A DNA stretch of 64,000 nucleotides from Lentibacillus lipolyticus (lineage in GTDB: Bacteria; Bacillota; Bacilli; Bacillales; Amphibacillaceae). The DNA lies in contig SEIO01000002.1 of the NCBI GenBank assembly GCA_004145795.1, forward strand, positions 121,929 to 185,928, in the 5' to 3' direction. The position numbers and the translations under genes are program-made. The notes under the pieces were generated by a model. The model was given only the letters and a program-made list of their open reading frames with translations. It was not told the DNA's origin and did not search any database. Shown one piece after another: positions 1 through 13,105 of this stretch. The first letter of the stretch is position 1, and the number at the start of each line of letters is the position of its first letter.

Positions 1-1397
1 CGACGGAAGCTGTACTGAATGTTGTAAAGAAAGAAAAAGCGGATGGTGTCATGGTGCAGTTTGGCGGACAGACAGCGATAAACCTTGCAGAAGAGCTTTG
101 TTCAGAAGGGGTTCATGTGTGTGGAACATCATTGACGTCAATTGCTGCCTGTGAAGATCGGGAACAGTTTTATCAGCTTCTAAGAAAACTGAAAATACCG
201 CATATTCCCGGTGAAACGGTCACAAACGCCAGTGATGCAGCCGCAGCAGCGCATGATATAGGTTATCCGGTATTGGTTCGGCCATCGTATGTTATTGGTG
301 GTAAGGGAATGGCTGTATTGCAAAACGAGTCTGAATTGCACACCTATCTTAATGATATGGAAAAAGACGGTGCAAATTCCAGTGGGTTTCCGTTGCTTAT
401 TGATCAATTCATTCCAGGCCGTGAGTTCGAAATTGATGCTGTCTGTGATGGGGCAGATGTGCTTATCCCCGGTATTTTTCAGCATGAGGAACGGGCAGGG
501 GTTCACTCTGGCGACAGCATTGCTATTTTTCCGGCGCCGGATTTAACGAAACAGCAGATGCGACAAGTGGAGGCGCACACCAAATCTATTTCGGAAGAGC
601 TGAATTTAAAAGGGATGGTCAACATACAATTTGTCCTCAGTGAGGATGAACAGGAAATGTATGTGCTTGAGGTAAACCCACGTGCATCGCGGACCGTTCC
701 GATTGCCAGCAAAGTGACGGGAGTGCCACTCATCGATCTGGCAACAAACATTCAAATGGGGAAACCATTATCTGAGGCCCCCTGGGAACTTGGTTTGCAC
801 AAAGAAATTCCTTACCAGGCTGTGAAAATGCCCGTTTTTTCTTCATCTAAATTGCCTGGTGTGGATCCATATCTTGGCCCGGAAATGCAATCAACTGGTG
901 AAGCAATCGGGATTGGAACAACAACTGATCAAGCGATAAGAAAAGCTTGTGGCTGGTCGGAAGGCAGTCTGTTGGATTGTGAAGCCGGGGGATCAATTTA
1001 TTTATCTTTAGATCCAGCAAAAGCGGAGCTGCCCATGAAGCTGGTGGAACGGTTATCCGAATTTAACGCTGGGGTCATAGTGGACCAACCAACAGCCAAA
1101 ATGATTAGTAAACAGGGGCTGCACGCTAAGGAAATGATAAGTGCAGAGGAAGCAAAATCACGTTTTGCGGACGAAGAATTTGCATTCGTTTGCGATACAA
1201 ATAGACGTCTCATACCGGATGAACATACCAAATTGCGGTCAACAGCATTAGCCTGTGGCATACCCTGCTTTACGTCGCTCGAAACATTACAGGAACATTT
1301 ACTGTCCTTAACCCAGATGGCAGAGGTGCCGCAATCGATTGATTCTTACAGGGGTGCAGTCCAACATTTGAATAAAAAGAAAGGGCAGGTGGTGTGA
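1..1397 (+). CDS. carB: Carbamoyl-phosphate synthase large subunit, C-terminal part (5' partial)
   Basis: The gene runs off the left edge; the first complete codon is at base 3. The visible ~464 residues correspond to the second synthetase half: the MVQFGGQTAINLA block, an ATP-grasp domain (VLVRPSYVIGGKGM, then LEVNPRASRTVP) and a shortened C-terminal allosteric (MGS-like) region. The enzyme makes carbamoyl phosphate from bicarbonate, glutamine-derived ammonia and two ATP. Because argF follows directly, this is probably the arginine-specific copy rather than pyrAB; that is inferred from context. The stop codon abuts the argF start, implying translational coupling. Confidence 0.93.
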   Translation, partial: TEAVLNVVKKEKADGVMVQFGGQTAINLAEELCSEGVHVCGTSLTSIAACEDREQFYQLLRKLKIPHIPGETVTNASDAAAAAHDIGYPVLVRPSYVIGGKGMAVLQNESELHTYLNDMEKDGANSSGFPLLIDQFIPGREFEIDAVCDGADVLIPGIFQHEERAGVHSGDSIAIFPAPDLTKQQMRQVEAHTKSISEELNLKGMVNIQFVLSEDEQEMYVLEVNPRASRTVPIASKVTGVPLIDLATNIQMGKPLSEAPWELGLHKEIPYQAVKMPVFSSSKLPGVDPYLGPEMQSTGEAIGIGTTTDQAIRKACGWSEGSLLDCEAGGSIYLSLDPAKAELPMKLVERLSEFNAGVIVDQPTAKMISKQGLHAKEMISAEEAKSRFADEEFAFVCDTNRRLIPDEHTKLRSTALACGIPCFTSLETLQEHLLSLTQMAEVPQSIDSYRGAVQHLNKKKGQVV

Positions 1398-2360
1398 TTG
1401 GGGCCGGATGTTAAGCAACACAACAGCCAGTTACAACTAAAAGGCAGGGACTTTCTGAAACTCCAAGAATGGAGCTATGATGAGTTGTTGCACCTCCTGG
1501 ATTTAGCTGATGAAATGAAGGCATTGCAAAAAGCGGGGGCTGCGGGACAGCCATTAAAAGGAAAAACCCTGGGCATGCTGTTCGAGAAGCCATCGACAAG
1601 AACTCGTATTTCGTTTGAGACTGGAATGCTCCAGCTTGGAGGCGCCGCTATATTTCTTAATACCACTGATTTGCAGCATGGCAGAGGGGAGAGCCTTTCC
1701 GATACAGCAAAAGTACTGTCCGGCTATCTTGATGGTATTATGGTCCGCACGCATGCTCATGAAACGGTGGAGACATTGGCTCAGCATGCAAGGGTGCCGG
1801 TGATTAATGGACTCACAGACCGTTACCATCCTTGTCAGGTACTCGCAGATCTGCTGACCATTCGCGAGGTTAAAGGTGATTGGAGTGATTTGAAACTGGC
1901 TTATGTTGGTGATGGCAATAACATGTCCCATTCACTGCTCATTGGTGCAGCCATGACCGGAATGACAATCAGTGTTGCTACACCAGAAGGATATGAGCCA
2001 GATCCGGACATCACCCAGCATGCTGCTGCAATGGCTGGCAAGACAGGAGGCGGTATAGAACAGACAACAGATCCGCAGCAGGCTGCAAAACAGGCAGATA
2101 TCATTTATACAGATGTCTGGGCGAGCATGGGGCAAGAAAAAGAGCAAGCAGCCCGCAACGACGCGTTTGCCGGTTTTCAAGTGAACAGGAAAGTATTTGC
2201 TTCAGCTAAATCGGATGCTATTTTCATGCATTGCCTGCCAGCCCACAGAGGTGAAGAGGTTACAGCAGCTATTATTGACGGCGGTCAATCGGTAGTCTTT
2301 CAGCAGGCAGAAAATAGACTGCATGCTCAAAAAGCACTAATGACTGCACTAATGAGTTAA
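1398..2360 (+). CDS. argF: Ornithine carbamoyltransferase
   Basis: Transfers the carbamoyl group to ornithine to give citrulline. The carbamoyl-phosphate loop STRTR is at residues 66-70 and the ornithine-side motif HCLPAHRG lies near residue 275; the length of 320 residues is normal. The start is taken as TTG at 1398, immediately after the carB stop, with an AGGTGG ribosome site at 1387-1392; the next in-frame ATG would remove conserved N-terminal sequence. Substrate and product pass directly between the carB and argF products. It is followed by an 82-base gap before argG in which I see no terminator. Confidence 0.95.
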   Translation: MGPDVKQHNSQLQLKGRDFLKLQEWSYDELLHLLDLADEMKALQKAGAAGQPLKGKTLGMLFEKPSTRTRISFETGMLQLGGAAIFLNTTDLQHGRGESLSDTAKVLSGYLDGIMVRTHAHETVETLAQHARVPVINGLTDRYHPCQVLADLLTIREVKGDWSDLKLAYVGDGNNMSHSLLIGAAMTGMTISVATPEGYEPDPDITQHAAAMAGKTGGGIEQTTDPQQAAKQADIIYTDVWASMGQEKEQAARNDAFAGFQVNRKVFASAKSDAIFMHCLPAHRGEEVTAAIIDGGQSVVFQQAENRLHAQKALMTALMS

Positions 2361-2442
2361 GCGTGACATCTGAAAAAGAACTATATGGAAATTGCGGTAA
2401 AGAGTGCATAAGACAAATAATCGAATGAGAGGGGAAATTATA

Positions 2443-3705
2443 ATGGAAAAAGAAAAAATTGTGCTTGCGTATTCAGGAGGTTTGGACACGTCCGTTGCTG
2501 TCAAATGGCTTCAGGATCAATATAACTACGATGTAATTGCTGTCGCATTGGACGTAGGTGAAGGAAAGGATCTGGAATCAGTAAAGACGAAAGCATTGGA
2601 AGTTGGGGCTATAAAGTCGTATGTCGTTGATGCTAAATCATTATTTGCAGATGAATATGTACTGCCGGCACTGCAGGCAAATCTTTTATATGAAGGAAAA
2701 TATCCACTGATTTCTGCACTGTCGAGACCACTCATTGCTAAAATCCTTGTGGATATCGCTAAAAAAGAGGGAGCATCAGCTGTTGCACATGGCTGTACCG
2801 GAAAAGGGAACGACCAGGTGAGATTTGATGTTGCCTTTTCTGGACTGAATCCGCATCTTGATGTTGTAGCCCCGGTACGGGAATGGTCGATGTCCAGGGA
2901 AGAAGAGATTGCTTTTGCGAAAGAGCATCAGATTTCAATTCCCGTCAACGTGGATAGCCCGTACAGTATTGATGAAAATCTGTGGGGCCGCAGCAATGAG
3001 TGCGGTATACTGGAGGATCCGTGGGCGGAACCGCCTAAAGACGCATATGGCTTAACGAGTGATCCCGTAGAAGGTCCGAATGAGCCGGAAGTCGTGGAAA
3101 TCGTCTTCAGTCAAGGGAAGCCCGTTTCGTTAAATGGTACAGAAATGCCGCTTGAAGAATTAATTACCACATTAAATAGCATCGCTGGAAAGCATGGGGT
3201 TGGGCGGATCGATCATGTCGAAAATCGTCTCGTCGGCATTAAATCCAGAGAGATTTACGAAGCCCCGGCGGCTGCCGTACTGATTGAAGCTCATCAGGAG
3301 CTGGAATCACTGACGCTGACACGCGAAACAGCCCACTTTAAACCAGCTGTAGAGCAGAAATTCGCCCAGATGGTTTATGACGGGTTATGGTACTCTCCTC
3401 TAACCAATGCACTGAAAGCATTTATTGAAGAGACCCAGCAGTATGTAACAGGGACCGTTAAGTTAAAACTGTTCAAAGGTCATGTCCAGCCGATAGGCCG
3501 TCATTCTGATCAATCGCTTTATGATTTCGATCTGGCAACATATAATGCTGATGATGCGTTTGACCATGAAGCTGCCACTGGTTTCATTAAACTGTGGGGG
3601 CTGCCAACGAAAGTTCACTCATCCGTTAATGAATCGGAGGTTGGCGAAAAGACGGAAACAGAACTTAAAGCGGCAATCTCAGCAAAGGAAGCATTGAATC
3701 AATGA
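2443..3705 (+). CDS. argG: Argininosuccinate synthase
   Basis: Condenses citrulline and aspartate using ATP, the penultimate step of arginine synthesis. The N-terminal PP-loop AYSGGLDTS is at residues 9-17. The start ATG at 2443 has the site AGAGGGGAA at 2427-2435; an in-frame GTG at 2404 lacks such a site and would add 13 unconserved residues. The 420-residue length is close to the family norm. The stop overlaps the argH start by four bases (ATGA), so the two genes are co-translated. Confidence 0.95.
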   Translation: MEKEKIVLAYSGGLDTSVAVKWLQDQYNYDVIAVALDVGEGKDLESVKTKALEVGAIKSYVVDAKSLFADEYVLPALQANLLYEGKYPLISALSRPLIAKILVDIAKKEGASAVAHGCTGKGNDQVRFDVAFSGLNPHLDVVAPVREWSMSREEEIAFAKEHQISIPVNVDSPYSIDENLWGRSNECGILEDPWAEPPKDAYGLTSDPVEGPNEPEVVEIVFSQGKPVSLNGTEMPLEELITTLNSIAGKHGVGRIDHVENRLVGIKSREIYEAPAAAVLIEAHQELESLTLTRETAHFKPAVEQKFAQMVYDGLWYSPLTNALKAFIEETQQYVTGTVKLKLFKGHVQPIGRHSDQSLYDFDLATYNADDAFDHEAATGFIKLWGLPTKVHSSVNESEVGEKTETELKAAISAKEALNQ

Positions 3706-5102
3706 AACTATGGGGCGGGCGATTCACGAAACCTACGAATCAATTAGTGGAGGAGTATACTGCATCCATTCCATTTGATAAGAAACTGGCGCACTATGAT
3801 ATTCAGGGAAGTCTAGCGCATGTAAAGATGCTTAAGAAATGCAGTATTATCCCGGCACAGGATGCTGAACGGATTGAAGAAGGACTGCAAAAAGTTGCTG
3901 CTTCTATTGAAAACGGGGAAGCTGAACTGCAGCAGGAACACGAAGATATTCATATGAACGTGGAGAAACTGCTTATCGACGAAATTGGTCCGGTTGGCGG
4001 AAAACTGCACACCGGGAGAAGCAGGAACGACCAGGTGGCACTGGATATGCGTTTATATCTAAGGGATACCTGTACTGATCTGATTCAATTACTGACAGAT
4101 GTCCAAACATCCTTGTGCAAGCAGGCGGAAGGTAACCTGGATACAATTCTTCCAGGGTATACACATTTACAGCGGGCACAGCCTGTCCTGTTTTCCCAGC
4201 ATATGCTGGCATATGTGTTCATGTTTCAGCGGGACGTGGAACGGCTCCAGGACAGTTTTAAACGGATTAACAAACTGCCGCTCGGTGCCGGTGCGCTGGC
4301 GGGAACGACATTCCCGATTAACCGGGAATACGTTGCAGAAGAACTGAGCTTTTTTGGTATTTGTGAGAACAGTCTCGACGCTGTCAGTGACCGTGATTTT
4401 GTTGTAGAGTTTTTAGCTGATGCATCATTAATTGCTATGCATTTATCCCGGATGTCTGAAGAACTGGTACAGTGGTCCAGTGCTGAATTTGATTTCATTG
4501 AATTAGATGATGCGTTTTGTACCGGCAGCAGTATGATGCCTCAAAAGAAAAATCCGGATGTGCCCGAGCTTGTCCGTGGCAAAACGGGACGTGTTTATGG
4601 TCACCTTCATGGCATGCTGACTATGCTAAAAGGTTTGCCGCTTGCATACAATAAAGATATGCAGGAGGATAAAGAAGGGATGTTTGATACAGCTGAGACA
4701 TTACGGGGGGCGCTTGCCTTGTTTGCATCGATGGTTGAAACGATGCACGTAAAAAAGGACACTATGTATCAGGCGGTACGAGCGGACTATTCCAATGCAA
4801 CCGATTTGGCTGATTACCTGACAGGCAAAGGGATGACATTCAGACAATCCCATGAAACAGTCGGCAGTATCGTTTTGCACTGCATTCATCACGATAAATA
4901 TCTTCTGGATATGACGCTTGAAGAGTTTCATACGTTCTCAGATTTAATTGATGAGAAGATTTTTGAGGTGCTGAAACCGGAAACGATTGTCAATGCACGC
5001 AGCTCCGCAGGCGGAACGGCGCGAAAAAGTGTTCAGGAACAGCTGACAAAAGCGGATGCCTTCCTGCACGACAACCAGATATGGATCCGGAATCATTCAT
5101 AG
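3702..5102 (+). CDS. argH: Argininosuccinate lyase
   Basis: Splits argininosuccinate into arginine and fumarate, the last step of the pathway. The fumarase/aspartase-superfamily signature [12 protein letters not shown] lies near residues 275-286, and the [10 protein letters not shown] block near residue 105 binds substrate. The 466-residue length is typical. It overlaps argG by four bases and ends the arginine cluster, with a strong terminator right after the stop. Confidence 0.95.
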   Translation: MKLWGGRFTKPTNQLVEEYTASIPFDKKLAHYDIQGSLAHVKMLKKCSIIPAQDAERIEEGLQKVAASIENGEAELQQEHEDIHMNVEKLLIDEIGPVGGKLHTGRSRNDQVALDMRLYLRDTCTDLIQLLTDVQTSLCKQAEGNLDTILPGYTHLQRAQPVLFSQHMLAYVFMFQRDVERLQDSFKRINKLPLGAGALAGTTFPINREYVAEELSFFGICENSLDAVSDRDFVVEFLADASLIAMHLSRMSEELVQWSSAEFDFIELDDAFCTGSSMMPQKKNPDVPELVRGKTGRVYGHLHGMLTMLKGLPLAYNKDMQEDKEGMFDTAETLRGALALFASMVETMHVKKDTMYQAVRADYSNATDLADYLTGKGMTFRQSHETVGSIVLHCIHHDKYLLDMTLEEFHTFSDLIDEKIFEVLKPETIVNARSSAGGTARKSVQEQLTKADAFLHDNQIWIRNHS

Positions 5103-5106
5103 ACGG

Positions 5107-5150
5107 AACAACCCCCACTGCTTCGATTATGCAGTGGGGGGTTGTTTTTA
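5107..5150 (+). terminator. Rho-independent terminator after argH
   Basis: A 15-base stem (5107-5121 with 5131-5145) rich in C/G is followed by a T tract. It sits five bases after the argH stop and closes the arginine operon. Confidence 0.93.
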
Positions 5151-5300
5151 TTAGCAGCAACGAAAGTAACATTTCCGTCATAGCCCTTGCAGAAATTGTG
5201 ATAACCTACTAATGTGTATATAAGGTACTTTAGCAAAAGCTAGGAATGGATAAAGCCGCTGACGCGCAGGATAAAATTTGTTGCTTATAGTCTCTCACAG

Positions 5301-5329
5301 TTGATATTACATTTGAAATGATTTAAGAT
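5301..5329 (+). promoter_or_regulatory. Probable sigma-A promoter of the suf operon
   Basis: TTGATA at 5301-5306 and TAAGAT at 5324-5329 are 17 bases apart; an overlapping TATAAT at 5330-5335 has no well-placed -35. The gap 5151-5409 otherwise holds only a 5'-UTR hairpin at 5346-5371 (9 pairs, one G-U). The A/T-rich stretch 5327-5350 faintly recalls Fur/PerR sites but fits neither well. Confidence 0.5.
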
Positions 5330-5409
5330 TATAATGAGAATAAATTGAGAATGGATGTTACCCCATTTTCATCAATAAATACAATAAAACAGTAATTGGA
5401 GGTATCGAC

Positions 5410-6195
5410 ATGGCAGGATCAACGCTAGAGATTAAAAATCTCCATGTTGAGATTGAAGGGAACGAAATATTAAAAGGTGTAGACCTCACGATAAAGGGTG
5501 GCGAATTTCATGCAGTAATGGGCCCAAACGGCACAGGGAAATCCACGCTAGCTTCCGCAATCATGGGCCATCCAAGCTATGAAATTACAGAAGGCAGTGT
5601 TCATCTCGACGGTAAAGACGTACTGGAGATGGAAGTTGATGAACGTGCACGTGCAGGGCTTTTCCTTGGCATGCAGTACCCAAGTGAAATCAGCGGTGTA
5701 ACTACATCTGATTTCCTCCGTTCATCCATCAATGCTCGTCGCGAGGAAGGTAATGAAATTTCTCTTATGAAGTTCATTAAAGAGATGGATGAGGCTCTTG
5801 ACTATCTTGAAATAGATAAAAACATGGCGCAGCGCTACCTGAATGAAGGATTTTCCGGCGGTGAGAAAAAGCGTAACGAGATTCTTCAATTGATGCTTCT
5901 CAAGCCTGAGATTGCCATTCTCGACGAAATCGACTCTGGACTCGACATTGATGCACTGAAAGTTGTTTCCAAGGGGATTAACAAACTGCGTGATGAACAA
6001 TTCGGCTGCCTGATTATTACACACTATCAGCGCCTGCTTAACTATATTACACCGGACAAAGTACACGTCATGATGCAAGGCCGTGTTGTCAAGTCAGGAG
6101 GACCTGAACTTGCGCAGCGACTTGAATCAGAAGGGTACGACTGGATTAAGGAAGAATTGGGTATCGAAGAAGAAACTGTAGAGCAGGAAGTCTAA
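5410..6195 (+). CDS. sufC: Fe-S cluster assembly ATPase SufC
   Basis: ABC-type ATPase of the SUF scaffold; it works with SufB and SufD in the cytosol to assemble and release Fe-S clusters and is not membrane-bound. Walker A GPNGTGKST is at residues 38-46, the signature FSGGEKKR near 148, and Walker B ending in LDEIDSGLD near 172. The length of 261 residues is typical. It is the first gene of sufCDSUB, with start ATG 5410 preceded by TTGGAGG. Confidence 0.96.
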   Translation: MAGSTLEIKNLHVEIEGNEILKGVDLTIKGGEFHAVMGPNGTGKSTLASAIMGHPSYEITEGSVHLDGKDVLEMEVDERARAGLFLGMQYPSEISGVTTSDFLRSSINARREEGNEISLMKFIKEMDEALDYLEIDKNMAQRYLNEGFSGGEKKRNEILQLMLLKPEIAILDEIDSGLDIDALKVVSKGINKLRDEQFGCLIITHYQRLLNYITPDKVHVMMQGRVVKSGGPELAQRLESEGYDWIKEELGIEEETVEQEV

Positions 6196-6213
6196 TAAGC
6201 TAGGAGGGGTAAT

Positions 6214-9165
<2,952 letters not shown>

Positions 9166-9187
9166 TAAGCAGTCAATTGCTTAATAA

Positions 9188-9257
9188 ACAGGTCGCTCCC
9201 AGTGCAGGAAACAGTGGTGGCAGCAGAACCCGGTGCAATTTAAAACCGGGGACCTGT
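9188..9257 (+). ncRNA. Structured RNA (three-way junction) between sufU and sufB
   Basis: The 116-base sufU-sufB gap folds by eye into a compact junction. P1 pairs 9188-9194 with 9251-9257 (7 perfect pairs). P2 pairs 9195-9197 and 9199-9201 with 9218-9220 and 9222-9224 (6 pairs, one C-C mismatch). P3 pairs 9229-9234 with 9245-9250 (6 perfect pairs). P1/P2 and P3/P1 are joined without linkers, and P2/P3 by AGAA. No T tract follows, so it is not a terminator. The sufB ribosome site (9265-9274) lies outside it. I do not match it to a riboswitch class I know; mRNA processing or stability control is another option. Confidence 0.55.
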
Positions 9258-9281
9258 ACACTTTAAAAGGAGGTATTTTTC

Positions 9282-10679
9282 ATGGCAAAACAAATGCCAG
9301 AAATGGAAGAGTATAAGTATGGCTTTCATGATAAAGACGTTTCGGTATTTCGTTCTGGTAGAGGGTTGACACGTGAAATTGTGGAAGAAATTTCAAGAAT
9401 GAAGGAAGAACCGCAATGGATGCTTGACTATCGCCTGAAAGCGCTGGAGCAATTTTACAAAATGCCAATGCCGCAATGGGGTGGCGATCTTTCCGAGCTT
9501 GATTTTGATGAAATTGTGTACTATGTTAAACCATCCGAAAGAACAGAGAAAACGTGGGATGAAGTGCCGGATGAAATCAAACAGACATTTGATAAATTGG
9601 GTATTCCTGAAGCAGAACAAAAATACCTTGCCGGTGTATCCGCACAGTATGAATCCGAAGTTGTCTATCACAACCTGCAAGAGGACTTGGAAAAGCTTGG
9701 TATCATTTTCAAGGATACGGATTCAGCACTGAAAGAAAACGAAGATATTTTTAAACAATATTTCGGCAAAGTTATCCCGCCGTCAGACAATAAATTTGCT
9801 GCGCTAAACTCGGCCGTTTGGTCCGGGGGATCATTCATCTATGTTCCAAAAGGTGTAGAAGCGAAAACGCCGCTACAAGCATATTTCCGGATTAACTCCG
9901 AAAACATGGGACAATTTGAGCGTACGCTGATTATTGCTGATGAAGGTTCATCCGTTCACTATGTTGAAGGCTGTACAGCACCAGTTTATACAACGAATTC
10001 ACTTCACAGTGCCATTGTAGAAATCTTTGTTCATAAAGATGCGTACTGCCGTTATACAACCATTCAAAACTGGGCCAACAACGTTTATAACTTGGTGACG
10101 AAGCGTGCATCAGCAGACGCGAATGCGACGATGGAATGGATTGACGGAAACCTCGGTTCAAAACTGACCATGAAATATCCTTCTGTTCTATTGAGAGGGG
10201 AAGGCGCGCGCGGTCACACACTGTCTATCGCGTTGGCTGGTCGTGGTCAGCATCAGGATGCCGGTGCGAAAATGCATCACTTAGCACCAAATACGTCATC
10301 CAGTATCGTGTCCAAGTCGATTTCTAAACAGGGTGGCAAGGTGACATATCGGGGTATTGTTCACTTTGGCCGGAAAGCAACCGGTGCCCGCTCCAACATT
10401 GAATGTGATACGTTGATTATGGATAATGAGTCAACATCAGACACCATTCCATACAACGAAATCAACAACGACAATATTTCACTGGAACACGAGGCTAAAG
10501 TATCCAAAGTTTCCGAAGAGCAGCTTTTCTACCTGATGAGCAGAGGTCTCGGCGAAGAAGAGGCGACGGAAATGATTGTGATGGGCTTCATTGAACCGTT
10601 CACGAAAGAACTTCCAATGGAATATGCAGTTGAAATGAACCGTCTGATTAAGATGGAAATGGAAGGTTCCATTGGTTAA
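9282..10679 (+). CDS. sufB: Fe-S cluster assembly protein SufB
   Basis: Core scaffold subunit on which the cluster is built, in complex with SufC and SufD. The beta-helix region ([20 protein letters not shown]) and the [21 protein letters not shown] block are characteristic. Length 465 is typical. ATG 9282 follows a strong AAAAGGAGG site. It is last in the operon and separated from sufU by the structured RNA, so its output may be set independently of the upstream genes. Confidence 0.96.
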   Translation: MAKQMPEMEEYKYGFHDKDVSVFRSGRGLTREIVEEISRMKEEPQWMLDYRLKALEQFYKMPMPQWGGDLSELDFDEIVYYVKPSERTEKTWDEVPDEIKQTFDKLGIPEAEQKYLAGVSAQYESEVVYHNLQEDLEKLGIIFKDTDSALKENEDIFKQYFGKVIPPSDNKFAALNSAVWSGGSFIYVPKGVEAKTPLQAYFRINSENMGQFERTLIIADEGSSVHYVEGCTAPVYTTNSLHSAIVEIFVHKDAYCRYTTIQNWANNVYNLVTKRASADANATMEWIDGNLGSKLTMKYPSVLLRGEGARGHTLSIALAGRGQHQDAGAKMHHLAPNTSSSIVSKSISKQGGKVTYRGIVHFGRKATGARSNIECDTLIMDNESTSDTIPYNEINNDNISLEHEAKVSKVSEEQLFYLMSRGLGEEEATEMIVMGFIEPFTKELPMEYAVEMNRLIKMEMEGSIG

Positions 10680-10692
10680 TCAGCCATTTCGT

Positions 10693-10722
10693 AAGAGCTC
10701 GCTCCGGCGGGCTCTTTTATTT
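10693..10722 (+). terminator. Terminator of the suf operon
   Basis: A ten-pair stem (10693-10702 with 10707-10716, one G-T pair) with a TCCG loop is followed by a T-rich tract, 13 bases after the sufB stop. Confidence 0.9.
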
Positions 10723-10793
10723 TTTAGTTTAGAAACATAATCGCGAACCTTGGTGTAAAGGTGTAAAACACTTAAGATACTTTTGCATGATTT

Positions 10794-10820
10794 TTGACTG
10801 AAACAGTGCTACCATAAGAT
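10794..10820 (+). promoter_or_regulatory. Possible promoter of yunE-yunD-yunC
   Basis: TTGACT at 10794-10799 and TAAGAT at 10815-10820 are 15 bases apart, shorter than ideal. Nothing better precedes yunE. Confidence 0.35.
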
Positions 10821-10851
10821 TAGACCGTTATGCAGGATGGAAGGGATTTTA

Positions 10852-11625
10852 TTGATTTACATAATCAGTACGATTGTTGCATTTGTTTCCGCGTTTACCG
10901 GAAGCCTTGTTGGTATGGGTGGTGGTGTTGTATTAATTCCCAGCATGCTATTTCTATACCAGTATACAGATACATTCTCGTGGGCAACGCCGCAAGTAAT
11001 TGTTGGTCTTTCGTTAATTGCCATGGTATTCACGGCATTTTCGTCTACTGTTTCCTACTACAAGAATGACCGGATACACGTAAAAATCGGGTTGCTGTTT
11101 CTGACCGGAAGCCTACCTGGCAGTATCGTGGGAGCATGGCTGAATCAGTTTATCAATGCAGATCATTTTTCATTGTATTTTGGTATCCTGATGATTGCCT
11201 TATCCTTTCTGTTTTTGCTTAAAAGAAATAAAAACACGGATACTAGTAATTCGCGGAATAAAACGCCAGTTCTGTCCGTGTTTCTTATTTCACTTATTAT
11301 CGGAGGAATATCGGGCTTGTTTGGCATAGGTGGAGGTTCCATCATCGTACCGGCTATGATTTTTCTTTTTGGCTTGTCTATCCATACGGCCGCAGCAACA
11401 TCGATGTTCGTCATTTTATTCATCAGTATTGTCAGTGCAGGAACTCATATTGTTCTAGGTCACGTGGCCTGGGAATATGCATTTTTATTCATCCTCGGAG
11501 CCTGGTTTGGCGGGTCACTTGGCGCGAAAGTCAATCAGTCCGTGAGAAGCAATATACTGGAGTGGATACTCCGGCTGCTGCTGATTATTATTGGAATCAG
11601 ACTGATTATTGAAGGAATGATGTAA
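10852..11625 (+). CDS. yunE: TauE/SafE-family membrane transporter
   Basis: Polytopic membrane protein of the TauE/SafE (UPF0721) family, thought to export sulfite or organosulfonates; the substrate here is unknown. The two family repeats are visible, each starting at a glycine-rich helix: SLVGMGGGVVLIPSM near the N terminus and GLFGIGGGSIIVPAMI in the middle, with about eight hydrophobic segments. I prefer TTG 10852, which has GGAAGGGA at 10839-10846; ATG 10837 is in frame but its nearest purine run touches it. The product order yunE-yunD-yunC-yunB matches B. subtilis in reverse. Its stop overlaps the yunD ribosome site. Confidence 0.85.
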   Translation: MIYIISTIVAFVSAFTGSLVGMGGGVVLIPSMLFLYQYTDTFSWATPQVIVGLSLIAMVFTAFSSTVSYYKNDRIHVKIGLLFLTGSLPGSIVGAWLNQFINADHFSLYFGILMIALSFLFLLKRNKNTDTSNSRNKTPVLSVFLISLIIGGISGLFGIGGGSIIVPAMIFLFGLSIHTAAATSMFVILFISIVSAGTHIVLGHVAWEYAFLFILGAWFGGSLGAKVNQSVRSNILEWILRLLLIIIGIRLIIEGMM

Positions 11626-11636
11626 GGAGTATTTAC

Positions 11637-13046
11637 ATGCAGGAGAAGCTTTACTTTTACTATACAAATGATTTACATAGCAATTTTGCCAACTGGTCGC
11701 GTGTTGCTGGCTATTTAAAAGAGCAGAAAGAGAAGGCTCTGGAGCGAAATGAGTCGTGCTGGCTGGTTGATATTGGTGACCATGTGGACAGGGTTGACCC
11801 AATAGCAGAAGCGTTTATGGGAAAAGCAAATGTGCGTTTAATGAACGATGTTGGCTATGATTTGGCAACATTGGGGAATAATGAAGGAATTACGATGGCT
11901 CATGAGGACCTTTATCATTTATATGATGATGCAACGTTCGAGGTCGTTTGTGCCAATTTACATAGCCTGTCAGACGATGAACCTGAATGGTTGCAAGCTT
12001 CCGTCCATGTTAACTCAGCCAGTGGTGTACGGCTAGGAATAATTGGACTGACAGCACCATTTAACGCATTTTATGAGCTGTTAGGCTGGCATGTATCAGA
12101 TCCGTTAAAAACATTGGAAAAACATGTGCAGCAGTTGAAAAAAGAAGCAGATATTATCGTGTTGTTATCTCATCTTGGGCTCAATGAGGATCAGGAAATA
12201 GCCCGCCGTCTGGATGATGTTGATGTGATCATTGGTGGACATACGCACCATTTGCTGCGGACTGGTGAAACGATTAATAATACCTTGATTACGGCTGCGG
12301 GTAAACATTGTACATTTGCTGGTGAGGTTATTTTGACATGGGACCATGCCAAACAAACGGTTGTTAAGAAAGAGGCATATACCAAAGATGTCAGTCATCT
12401 CCCTAAAGATATGGAGACGGTGCAAACCTTACATGCGTTATCCGATAGAGCAGACGCCTTGCTGGAACAGCCGATTGTCCACTTGGAAAGGCCGCTGCAA
12501 GTGAAGTGGTTTCAACATACTGCATTAATGCAGCGTCTGACGGACGTGCTAAAGCAGTGGACCAATGCTGATGCTGCTTTGCTAAATGCTGGTGTTCTAT
12601 TAGATCAGCTTCAGGCCGGTGATGTCACCAGTAAGGATATCCACCGTATATGTCCGCATCCGATTAACCCATGTGTGGTCGAATTGTATGGTGATGAATT
12701 AATGGAAGTCATTCGTGCTTCCCTCACCAAGGATTTAACAGAATTGAAATTGAAAGGGTTTGGATTTCGCGGCGAAGTTATCGGAAAGATGATTTTTTCG
12801 GGCCTTGATGTCGAAACGGTTACAAGGGAAGATGGCAATGAGTATGTCGAGTCGGTCCAATTTCAAGGTGAAAAACTGGATTATGATAAAAAATATGTCG
12901 TGGCAACAGCTGACACGTTTACATTTGGCCGGCTATTGCCGGAAGTTGCTAAATCCGAAGTGAAGCGGTATTTTCTGCCTGAATTTCTAAGAGACTTGCT
13001 CACCTATGCATTAAAGGATTATTTTAGTTCTGACACAATGCGGTGA
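11637..13046 (+). CDS. yunD: Metallophosphatase / 5'-nucleotidase-type protein YunD
   Basis: Two-domain protein of the UshA/5'-nucleotidase type. The N-terminal calcineurin-like metallophosphatase domain shows YTNDLHSNF, GDHVDR, LGNNEG and GGHTHH, giving most of the two-metal ligands; the C-terminal half resembles the substrate-specificity domain. No signal peptide is seen, so it should be cytosolic, unlike secreted 5'-nucleotidases. The physiological substrate is not evident from sequence. AAGGAG overlaps the yunE stop, so the two are co-transcribed. Confidence 0.88.
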   Translation: MQEKLYFYYTNDLHSNFANWSRVAGYLKEQKEKALERNESCWLVDIGDHVDRVDPIAEAFMGKANVRLMNDVGYDLATLGNNEGITMAHEDLYHLYDDATFEVVCANLHSLSDDEPEWLQASVHVNSASGVRLGIIGLTAPFNAFYELLGWHVSDPLKTLEKHVQQLKKEADIIVLLSHLGLNEDQEIARRLDDVDVIIGGHTHHLLRTGETINNTLITAAGKHCTFAGEVILTWDHAKQTVVKKEAYTKDVSHLPKDMETVQTLHALSDRADALLEQPIVHLERPLQVKWFQHTALMQRLTDVLKQWTNADAALLNAGVLLDQLQAGDVTSKDIHRICPHPINPCVVELYGDELMEVIRASLTKDLTELKLKGFGFRGEVIGKMIFSGLDVETVTREDGNEYVESVQFQGEKLDYDKKYVVATADTFTFGRLLPEVAKSEVKRYFLPEFLRDLLTYALKDYFSSDTMR

Positions 13047-13105
13047 CATATTTCCTTTCCCTTGCATATACTATTGTACAGTTTGCAAGGGAGGCGTTTA
13101 GTAAG

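Noticed and set aside
2361-2442. AhrC/ArgR operator between argF and argG
   Set aside because: TGCATAA and related bases are loosely similar, but no proper ARG-box pair is seen.
5327-5350. Fur or PerR box ahead of sufC
   Set aside because: A/T-rich similarity only; it does not meet a 7-1-7 pattern with acceptable matches.
10755-10775. GTGT/ACAC inverted repeat before yunE as an operator
   Set aside because: Too short and A/T-rich to separate from chance.
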